A stretch of 19,935 nucleotides of DNA, from NCBI GenBank assembly GCA_035291545.1, contig DATDRW010000060.1, forward strand, positions 1-19,935. The letters are read 5' to 3'. The position numbers and the translations under genes are program-made. The DNA is from UBA11373 sp035291545. GTDB taxonomy: Bacteria > Actinomycetota > Acidimicrobiia > Spongiisociales > UBA11373. The notes under the pieces were generated by a model, which saw nothing but the letters and a program-made list of their open reading frames with translations, was not told where the DNA came from and did not search any database. Within the stretch, counting starts at the first letter, position 1. The number at the start of each line of letters is the position of its first letter. Of this stretch, positions 13,219 through 19,052 are shown in pieces.

Positions 13219-13355
13219 CGGACGGTGGGCTGCGGACCACCGACCGTCCGGTCGTCGACGCGTCCCATAAACCTGGATGTGCGGCACCATCGGGTTCACC
13301 TCGGCGCTGCACCTGCCGAAGAGAATCCCAGGGAATGAAGGGTCCAGACCATACG

Positions 13356-14507
13356 ATGCGAATCGTGAAGCCGTTTCGGCGGCGAGCCCTCGCGCTCGCC
13401 GTCCTCACCGTCGTGTCCCTCACCCAGGGGATGATCCCGGCCCTCTCCATCGACGAGGAAGAGGTCGAGCGGGCGCGCCAGGAACGCGAGCAGGCGGCGC
13501 TCGAGCGCGCCGCCGCGCTCACGGACCTCGACTCAGCGGTGACGGCGTACGAGGCACTGAACGCCGAACTCGAGGAGCTCACTTTCCGGGTGGGCCGACT
13601 CCGGTCGCAGATCGACCTGTACGAGTCGCGCTCGCGGGACTTGCGCGACGTCATCCGGGATCGGGCCGTTGACTCCTACATGCACGGCGACGAGCGCGAC
13701 ACACTCAGCGCGGTGTTCAACCCCGAGATGGTGCAGCAGTCGATCATCGCCCGCGAGGTGCTGGCGCTGGCCGTGGACACGGATTCGTCGTCCCTCGACG
13801 CCCTGCTGGCGACGACGGCTGAGATGGAGCGGCTGCGTGAGGATCTCCGCGTCGACAGCGACCGGGTTGCGGAGCTCAGGGTCGAGGCGGATGCAGTGGT
13901 GGTGCGGATGAACGAGCTGTTCGCCGTCGCCCAGGCCGAGTTCACCGAGGCCGACGCCGACTTCGTGGCGGCGTCGGTGGCCCTGGCCGAGCAGCGCCGC
14001 CGCGAGGAAGAGGAGCGGCAACGCCGCGAGGCGGAGCAGCGCCAGCGCGACGCCATTCGGGCCGCTCTGGGGGCGCCCTCGGAGGGTGTGCCGATGTCGA
14101 TCACCCCGGGTGTGATCTGCCCGATCGCCGCGCCCACTTTCTTCACCGACTCGTGGGGAGCCCCCCGATCGGGCGGTCGGCATCATCAGGGGACGGACAT
14201 GTTCGCCGCCCTCAGGGCTCCGTTGGTGGCGGTCGCCGACGGGGTGGTTCGGCTGTCCTTTACGAGCCTCGGCGGCAATGTGATCCACCTCTGGGCCGAC
14301 CACGGTGTGGACTACTTTTACGCCCACCTGGACGGGTACGCCGCCGGCCTGGTCGACGGGCAGCGGGTCGAGCGCGGCCAGCTGATCGGTTACAACGGGG
14401 ACACCGGGAATGCCGCCCCCGGTGCTTACCACGTGCACTTCGGGATGCGACCGGGTGGAATCACGAACGTGAATCCGTATCCTACGGTGCGGGCCGTGTG
14501 CCCCTGA
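13356..14507 (+). CDS. Secreted coiled-coil M23 peptidase (EnvC/NlpD-like)
   Basis: This 383-aa exported protein has a signal peptide (basic MRIVKPFRRR, a hydrophobic core, cleavage near residue 29). A long charged coiled coil (about residues 31-235, ending in Glu/Arg/Gln-rich repeats) is followed by a C-terminal LytM/M23 domain (about 250-383). The zinc ligands are His277 and Asp281 in HHQGTDMF and His361 in YHVHFG, with His359 also conserved, so the domain looks catalytically intact. The layout matches EnvC-type proteins that cut or regulate cutting of peptidoglycan during cell division. A start at 13335 (MKGPDHT) is also possible; I prefer 13356 because it gives a cleaner signal peptide. 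The RsiG-like gene begins 31 bp downstream. Confidence 0.9.
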   Translation: MRIVKPFRRRALALAVLTVVSLTQGMIPALSIDEEEVERARQEREQAALERAAALTDLDSAVTAYEALNAELEELTFRVGRLRSQIDLYESRSRDLRDVIRDRAVDSYMHGDERDTLSAVFNPEMVQQSIIAREVLALAVDTDSSSLDALLATTAEMERLREDLRVDSDRVAELRVEADAVVVRMNELFAVAQAEFTEADADFVAASVALAEQRRREEEERQRREAEQRQRDAIRAALGAPSEGVPMSITPGVICPIAAPTFFTDSWGAPRSGGRHHQGTDMFAALRAPLVAVADGVVRLSFTSLGGNVIHLWADHGVDYFYAHLDGYAAGLVDGQRVERGQLIGYNGDTGNAAPGAYHVHFGMRPGGITNVNPYPTVRAVCP

Positions 14508-14525
14508 CCCGGCTCACGCATCCTC

Positions 14526-14531
14526 TACCCT
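14526..14531 (+). promoter_or_regulatory. Putative promoter of the RsiG-like to YbjN operon
   Basis: TACCCT ends 7 bases before the GTG at 14539. CTGACC at 14504-14509, 16 bases upstream, is a partial match to a TTGACA -35 box. This is the best two-part promoter in the window. It would transcribe the five overlapping genes to 18506, and its -35 overlaps the end of the peptidase gene. Confidence 0.45.
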
Positions 14532-14538
14532 CCATCCC

Positions 14539-15084
14539 GTGACCGACACCAAGCGCCGCCGTATCGATCAGATCCAGGACGCCGGGTTCCTCCGCGGCCT
14601 CCGTGAATTGCCGCTCGACGAACTGCGCTCCCGCCGGGCGATGTGCGACGATCTCGACGTCGAGCTCTCGTATCACCGGCGGATGCTCCACGGGCGGATG
14701 GACCTGCTCGCCTTCGAGATGCGCCGCCGCGCCGGTGAGGAGCAGCAAACCCTGCTCGAGGCCCTTCCCCGCATCCTCTCCGAGGGCGCCTACACGTCGC
14801 ACTCTGGCCTCCCCACCCGCGCCGTCCCGATCGAGGTCCCCGACATCCCCTCGCCGGGTCGCCGGCTCGTCGATCGGGCGCTGCAGAGCGACTTCCTCGC
14901 CAGGCTGTCGGCGTTCAGCGACGACGAGTTGCGCGACACCCATGCCTTCCTCACCGACGTCGAGGTCGAGGTGTCCCAGCAGCGCAAGGTCGTTCACGCC
15001 GCCCTCGATCGGCTCCAGGAGGAGTTGACCCGCCGCTATCGGGAGGGCCTGGCCGATCCCGGTGGGCTGCTGGCCCGAGAGTGA
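14539..15084 (+). CDS. RsiG-like c-di-GMP-binding anti-sigma factor homologue
   Basis: This 181-aa, highly helical protein is made of two related halves: about residues 17-65, and 115-165 after a Pro-rich linker. Streptomyces RsiG holds the sigma factor WhiG when bound to c-di-GMP, which it binds on two helices each bearing E-x3-S-x2-R-x3-Q-x3-D. Here the halves read D40-x3-S44-x2-R47-x3-H51-x3-D55 and E142-x3-S146-x2-R149-x3-H153-x3-D157. All positions match except that Gln is His in both and the first Glu is Asp. Databases often call such proteins 'aerial mycelium formation protein'. No sigma factor gene is adjacent. The GTG start follows a TACCCT box at 7 bases, and the stop overlaps the asparaginase start (GTGA). 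Confidence 0.78.
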   Translation: MTDTKRRRIDQIQDAGFLRGLRELPLDELRSRRAMCDDLDVELSYHRRMLHGRMDLLAFEMRRRAGEEQQTLLEALPRILSEGAYTSHSGLPTRAVPIEVPDIPSPGRRLVDRALQSDFLARLSAFSDDELRDTHAFLTDVEVEVSQQRKVVHAALDRLQEELTRRYREGLADPGGLLARE

Positions 15085-16019
15085 TCGTCGGTTCGATCCG
15101 GAGCGGTCTCGTCGAGGCCGTGCATCCCGTCGCCGCGGCTGCGGTCGATGCGGAGGGCCGGGTGATCGCGGCCTCGGGTGACGTCTCAGGCCGCGAGTTC
15201 TTCTTGCGATCCTCGATGAAGCCGATCCAGGCCGCCGTTTCCGAACGGCACGGCGCCGGTCTCGGCATGGAACAACTGGCCATCGCCGGCGCCAGCCACC
15301 GGGGCCACCCGGTGCACGTCGCCTACGTCGAGCAGATGCTGCTCGAGGTGGGACTCGAAGCCGGTCATCTGCGTTGTCCTCCCGACCGCCCGGGCAGCGC
15401 CGTCGCCGACCGGCTCTGGGCCTCGCACGGACGCTCGGAGCCGGAACCGGTGTTCCACAACTGCTCGGGGAAGCATGCGGCGATGCTGCGGGCGTGTGTT
15501 GCCCGCGACTGGTCGCTCGAGTACACCGCGGCGAACCACCCCCTGCAGATGGCAATGGTCGCGTACGCCGCCGAGGTCACCCGGCGCCCGGTGACGCCCG
15601 TCGGGATCGACGGCTGTGGCGTTTCCACCCCGCGCGGCGACGTGGTCGGCCTGGCGACGGCCTTCAGCCGGATCGCCGTCGACTCGGATCTCGCCCGGGT
15701 GCGGAGCGCGGCGATGAGCTTCGCCTCTCTCACCCGCGACGGCGACGGTCCCGAGACGATCATCGCCCGATGGTTCCCGGCGGTCGTCAAGGGTGGGGCG
15801 ATGGGATGCATCGGGATCGCCTGGCCGGAAGGAGGCATGGGCTTTGCCGCCAAGTGCTGGACGGGTGACGGCGCCGCCGCCGACGTCGCGGTGCTCACCC
15901 TGATGAGCGATCTCGGGATCCTGACCGGTCATCCGCTCCGCCGGCTCGCCGAGGTGCTGGCGCCGACGGTTCTGGGCGGTGGTGCCCCCGTGGGCCGCCT
16001 CGAGGTGATCGAACGATGA
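15081..16019 (+). CDS. Asparaginase II family protein (Rhizobium etli type)
   Basis: This 312-aa cytoplasmic enzyme is of the asparaginase II family (PF06089), which hydrolyses L-asparagine to aspartate and ammonia and is unrelated to the E. coli enzymes. The active-site features known from the R. etli protein are all present: Ser44-x-x-Lys47 in RSSMKP, Cys128 and Lys131 in NCSGKHAAM, and Asp177 with Cys179 in GIDGCGVSTPRGD, where a zinc ion is held. Length and ends look complete. It starts at a GTG overlapping the previous stop and ends in an ATGA overlap with the next gene, so it is the second gene of a tightly coupled operon. Its link to mycothiol synthesis is not obvious. Confidence 0.9.
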   Translation: MIVGSIRSGLVEAVHPVAAAAVDAEGRVIAASGDVSGREFFLRSSMKPIQAAVSERHGAGLGMEQLAIAGASHRGHPVHVAYVEQMLLEVGLEAGHLRCPPDRPGSAVADRLWASHGRSEPEPVFHNCSGKHAAMLRACVARDWSLEYTAANHPLQMAMVAYAAEVTRRPVTPVGIDGCGVSTPRGDVVGLATAFSRIAVDSDLARVRSAAMSFASLTRDGDGPETIIARWFPAVVKGGAMGCIGIAWPEGGMGFAAKCWTGDGAAADVAVLTLMSDLGILTGHPLRRLAEVLAPTVLGGGAPVGRLEVIER

Positions 16020-16903
16020 CGGACTGGGCCGATCTCGCCGGGCTCGAGGCACTCGCTCCCCACACCGGGCCGTTTCCCCACGCGGGATTCCTTGGGGCCT
16101 GGTGGCATCACCGCGGCCGCGGAGTACTCACTCCGGTTCGGGCCGGGGAGGGGGCGCTCGTCCTCGTGGTCGACGGCCGGCTCGCGACGCTCGCCGGCGA
16201 GGCGGAGCTCACCGACTACCACTCTCCGCTCGGCACCGACCTCGGCGCGGTGGCAGGCGAGGTCGTCGCCTCCCTTCGGCCGGGCTGCCGCCTGGCATTC
16301 GACTCGCTCCCCATCGAGGCTGCGGAGGAGATGGTGAAACAATTCGGCGTTGCCGGGGTTTCACTGACGATGACCGAACACGATGCCGCCATGGTGCTGG
16401 AGCTCCCCGGAGATCTCGAGGCGTATCTCGAGACCCTGGAGGGGAAGCAGCGCCACGAGGTGCGCCGTAAGCGCCGCCGCTTTGCGGCGCAGGCGGGGCC
16501 CCCGGTGCTGCGGCGTGATCCGCAGGCCGTCGGGGAGTTCGTCGCGATGCACCGGACCGCCCCCGGCGTCAAGGGCGAATTCATGACCTCGGGGATCGAG
16601 GGCTTCTTCGGATCCCTGATCGACGATGCCGGGGCGGTCATCGACGTACTCGTCGACGGTGACGGTCGGCCGGTGGGGGCTGCGTTCGGTTTCGAGGACG
16701 AAGACACCTACTACCTATACAACTCCGCGTTCGACCCGGGACGGGCCGCCCTCTCCCCGGGAATCGTGCTCGTCACCTCGCTCATCGAGGCGGTGATCGC
16801 CTCGGGGCGACGCCGGTTCGATTTCCTCAAGGGCGGGGAGGAGTACAAGGCACGGCTCGGAGCCGATCCCCGGCCCCTCTACCTGCTCGAGGGGGTCGTG
16901 TGA
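16016..16903 (+). CDS. FemAB/GNAT-like (BioF2-type) acyltransferase
   Basis: This 295-aa protein has two GNAT-like halves, as in FemAB and PF13480 (Acetyltransf_6) proteins. The second half contains the family's basic motif GKQRHEVRRKRRR (from residue 143), a beta-rich core with YYLYNSAFDP, and the C-terminal FDFLKGGEEYKARLGA (from residue 268), which is typical of the family. Members transfer acyl or aminoacyl groups; the substrate here is unknown. Placed directly before mshA with 4-bp overlaps on both sides, it may act on a sugar-amine or cell-wall precursor. It is not recognisably MshD, the tandem-GNAT mycothiol synthase, although the position invites comparison. Confidence 0.82.
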   Translation: MTDWADLAGLEALAPHTGPFPHAGFLGAWWHHRGRGVLTPVRAGEGALVLVVDGRLATLAGEAELTDYHSPLGTDLGAVAGEVVASLRPGCRLAFDSLPIEAAEEMVKQFGVAGVSLTMTEHDAAMVLELPGDLEAYLETLEGKQRHEVRRKRRRFAAQAGPPVLRRDPQAVGEFVAMHRTAPGVKGEFMTSGIEGFFGSLIDDAGAVIDVLVDGDGRPVGAAFGFEDEDTYYLYNSAFDPGRAALSPGIVLVTSLIEAVIASGRRRFDFLKGGEEYKARLGADPRPLYLLEGVV

Positions 16904-18084
16904 TCGGGCGGGTGGCGTTCCTCAGCATCCACTCCTCGCCGCTGGCGGTGCCGGGCACCGGAGACGCCGGAGGCATGAACGTGTACGTCGACTCGCTTGC
17001 AAGGACGCTGGCGGGTCGCGGCGTTCGCGTCGACGTCTTTACCCGGCGCGTCGACGGTGCCGCCCCGGACGAGACCGAGGTTGCGCCCGGCTACTGCGTC
17101 GTTCAGGTGGACGCCGCCGGCGTCGACCGCGCCGACCTCGTCGGTTCATTCGCTGAGGGCGTGGCCAAATGGATCGTCGGCCACGACGCCACCCCCGACC
17201 TGGTGCACAGCCACTACTGGCTCTCGGGTTGGGCGGGCGTGCTCCTCCAGGAGGTGCTGTCGGTGCCCCTCGCCATCTCGTTTCATACCCTGGGGCGGGT
17301 CAAGGAGGCCACCCGGGCTCCGGGCGAGCCGCGCGAGTCGCTGGTTCGGATCGCCGCCGAGACGGAGGTGGTGGCGCGGGCAGGCTGTGTGGTCGCCTCG
17401 ACACCGGCTGAGGCGGCGAACCTCATCGAGCACTACCAGGCCAATCCCGAGCGGATCTGTGTCTCGCCGCCGGGCGTGGATCACACGGTGTTCCGGCCGG
17501 GCAGCAAGGAGCGGGCGCGTGCCCGTCTCGGGCTCGAGGCCGGCCCGCTCGTCGCCTTCGTCGGACGCATCCAGCCGCTCAAGGGCATCGACGTGGCGGT
17601 GAAGGCAATCGCCCGGCTCGACGGGGTCCGGCTCCTCGTGGTGGGCGGGCCGAGCGGTCCCGCGGGTGAATCCGAGTTGCTCCACCTCGAATCGATGGCC
17701 GCCTCCCTGGCCCCGGGCCGCGTGTCGTTCCTGCCGCCCCGTCCGCACCGCGACATCGCCTGCGTTTACCGGGCGGCGGACGCGGTGATCGTGCCCTCGC
17801 GGTCCGAGTCGTTCGGCCTGGTTGCCGTGGAGGCCCAGGCGTGTGGCACTCCGGTGGTCGCCTCGCGGGTCGGCGGTCTCGCCTACGCCGTGGCCGACGG
17901 GCACTCCGGGTACCTCATCGCCGGTCACGACCCCGCCGACTACGCCGCCGCCCTCCGCTCGATCCTCGACGATCCTGCGACCCAAGCGCGCCTCTTCGCG
18001 GGCGCGGTCGAGCATGCGGCCGGCTTCTCCTGGGACGCCACCGCGGACCGGCTGTTCGAGCTGTATCGGGGTCTCGTCGAGTGA
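16900..18084 (+). CDS. mshA: D-inositol-3-phosphate glycosyltransferase (mycothiol synthesis)
   Basis: This 394-aa GT-B (GT4) glycosyltransferase joins UDP-N-acetylglucosamine to 1L-inositol-1-phosphate, the first step of mycothiol synthesis. Typical MshA features are visible: the N-terminal loop SSPLAVPGTGDAGGMNVYV (Gly-Gly at 24-25), HSHYWLSG (103-110), SFHTLGRVKEA in the acceptor site, FVGRIQPLKG (around 222-229), GGPSGP, and the E-x7-E motif (Glu303 and Glu311) in SESFGLVAVEAQACG. The overall match to the Corynebacterium enzyme is close. The GTG start overlaps the previous stop. The YbjN gene follows with another 4-bp overlap, the order known from Mycobacterium (Rv0486-Rv0487). A related sugar transferase with another acceptor is a less likely alternative. 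Confidence 0.93.
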   Translation: MIGRVAFLSIHSSPLAVPGTGDAGGMNVYVDSLARTLAGRGVRVDVFTRRVDGAAPDETEVAPGYCVVQVDAAGVDRADLVGSFAEGVAKWIVGHDATPDLVHSHYWLSGWAGVLLQEVLSVPLAISFHTLGRVKEATRAPGEPRESLVRIAAETEVVARAGCVVASTPAEAANLIEHYQANPERICVSPPGVDHTVFRPGSKERARARLGLEAGPLVAFVGRIQPLKGIDVAVKAIARLDGVRLLVVGGPSGPAGESELLHLESMAASLAPGRVSFLPPRPHRDIACVYRAADAVIVPSRSESFGLVAVEAQACGTPVVASRVGGLAYAVADGHSGYLIAGHDPADYAAALRSILDDPATQARLFAGAVEHAAGFSWDATADRLFELYRGLVE

Positions 18085-18506
18085 CCCTTGAAGGGATCGT
18101 GGCCGCCGTCACCGCGGCGTGGGTGGGCGATCCGAAGAGCGATGTCGTCTGGGCGGGCGACCATGAGGGTCGCCGTGGGGTGCGCATGCGCCAGACCGTT
18201 CGCGACTTCACCACGGTGTGGTTCGAGGTAGGCGACCGCACCCTCGGCATCGAAGCGGGCATGATCCCCGAGCCCCGCTTCCACCATCTCGAAGTCTACC
18301 GGCAATGCCTGGTGCGCAACACCTCGACGAGGCGTCTCCACTTTGCGGTCGACGGCGAGGGCGAAGTGCTGCTCGTCGGCAGGATCCCCGTCGAAGAAGT
18401 CACCCCCCACGAGCTCGAGCTCGTCCTCGGCGAGGCGTGGAACCTCGTGGAGGTGGCCTTCCCACCGCTGGTACGGCTCGCCTTCAGCCGCGAAAAAGAA
18501 ACCTGA
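18081..18506 (+). CDS. YbjN-domain protein downstream of mshA
   Basis: This 141-aa protein is of the YbjN / type III secretion chaperone-like fold, corresponding in position and type to mycobacterial Rv0487. It has an alternating strand-helix pattern: RQTVRDFTTVWFEVGDRTL, then GIEAGMIPEPRFHHLEVYRQ and LHFAVDGEGEVLLVGRIPVEEV. No catalytic motif is present and the molecular role of the family is not settled. The GTG start overlaps the mshA stop (GTGA), and this is the last gene of the operon. The conserved pairing with mshA suggests help with stability or regulation of mycothiol synthesis. The annotated start also gives the usual length. Confidence 0.85.
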   Translation: MTLEGIVAAVTAAWVGDPKSDVVWAGDHEGRRGVRMRQTVRDFTTVWFEVGDRTLGIEAGMIPEPRFHHLEVYRQCLVRNTSTRRLHFAVDGEGEVLLVGRIPVEEVTPHELELVLGEAWNLVEVAFPPLVRLAFSREKET

Positions 18507-18513
18507 GCGGCCT

Positions 18514-18560
18514 TTGTCGACAGACGATGTGCACAACCCCCTGTGGATTGATGTGGATAT
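18514..18560. promoter_or_regulatory. Cluster of four near-DnaA-box 9-mers
   Basis: Compared with TTRTCCACA or its complement, TTGTCGACA (18514-18522) and TGTGCACAA (18528-18536) each have one mismatch. TGTGGATAT (18552-18560) has one and TGTGGATTG (18542-18550) two. The first three are 14 bp apart centre to centre. They might bind DnaA (a titration or regulatory site, or an origin remnant). No dnaA or dnaN gene is near, and no perfect box is present. Confidence 0.35.
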
Positions 18561-18697
18561 GTTGGCAACCGGGGTCGAGGCCACGATCGGTCGTGCATCC
18601 GGTGCAGAACGCTTCAGCTGCGTGGTGGATGGCGCGAAAACCCGGCTTGTGCGAAGGGCTTGACCGGGTCCTCGGCCGGCCGTAGGTTCGGCGATGC

Positions 18698-18774
18698 AAG
18701 GCCCAAGGTGCCGATGCGACAACCACCTCGTTTGGGGAAGTGCGGGGAAGGGTCGTGAAGGTTCCTTGGGCCTT
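18698..18774. repeat. Perfect 11-bp inverted repeat with 55-base loop
   Basis: AAGGCCCAAGG (18698-18708) is exactly complementary to CCTTGGGCCTT (18764-18774). AACC (18721-18724) and GGTT (18760-18763) could extend pairing inside the loop. This may be a structured transcript end of the mshA operon or an unannotated RNA. No T-run follows on the plus strand. Confidence 0.45.
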
Positions 18775-18972
18775 CGCTTGTCACCACCTCCGACGGGATC
18801 CGGCGGCGCCGTCACCCGGTGCCCCGACCCGCAGCGCTTGCGCGCTCAGGACGGTCTCCGACATTCCCGGCCACGTCCTCGTCCTCGTCTTCGTCGGATG
18901 ACGCCGCCGGCTCAGCCGTGAGCATCACCAACGTCACGTGACGGGCACTATGCCCCTGGCGGCTTCCCCGAC

Positions 18973-18998
18973 CCACCTGATACCCAGGTGGTGTCAGG
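18973..18998 (+). promoter_or_regulatory. Overlapping palindromes upstream of the acyl-CoA synthetase gene
   Basis: CCACCTG (18973-18979) pairs with CAGGTGG (18985-18991). CCTGATACC (18976-18984) pairs with GGTGTCAGG (18990-18998) with one G-T pair. The two hairpins share bases and exclude each other. This is either an operator for a dimeric repressor or a switchable leader, 55 bp before the proposed TTG start. Confidence 0.4.
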
Positions 18999-19052
18999 AC
19001 CCGGGGGTGTGTCACGCAACCATCCATCGATCGAGGACCCACCGACCGCCCA

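Larger units (their letters stand above)
18507..19052. other. 546-bp intergenic region without a convincing gene
   Basis: No frame here has a plausible protein. Translations on both strands are low-complexity (Arg/Pro-rich, or an acidic run from CGTCCT repeats at about 18876-18899). The stretch holds a cluster of near-DnaA boxes, a long perfect inverted repeat and a compact palindromic element, listed separately. I see no tRNA or other known RNA. Confidence 0.6.

Noticed and set aside
13277..13345. A frame beginning MCGTIGFTS, like the N-terminus of class II glutamine amidotransferases.
   Set aside because: The resemblance ends after nine residues, no further amidotransferase motif follows, and the frame runs into the signal-peptide region of the M23 peptidase gene in another register. 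It is probably chance.
16016..16903. Assignment of the FemAB-like protein as mycothiol synthase MshD.
   Set aside because: The protein has the PF13480-type motifs rather than the tandem GNAT acetyl-CoA loops of MshD; only the position next to mshA suggests it.
18507..18690. A tRNA or other known structural RNA in the gap after ybjN.
   Set aside because: No T-arm or acceptor pairing consistent with a tRNA was found, and no familiar RNA motif is visible.
18876..18899. CGTCCT hexamer repeats as a further member of the heptamer family, or as an acidic-tail gene on the minus strand.
   Set aside because: The period is 6, not 7, and the minus-strand frame has no conserved protein features. It is treated as simple low-complexity DNA.
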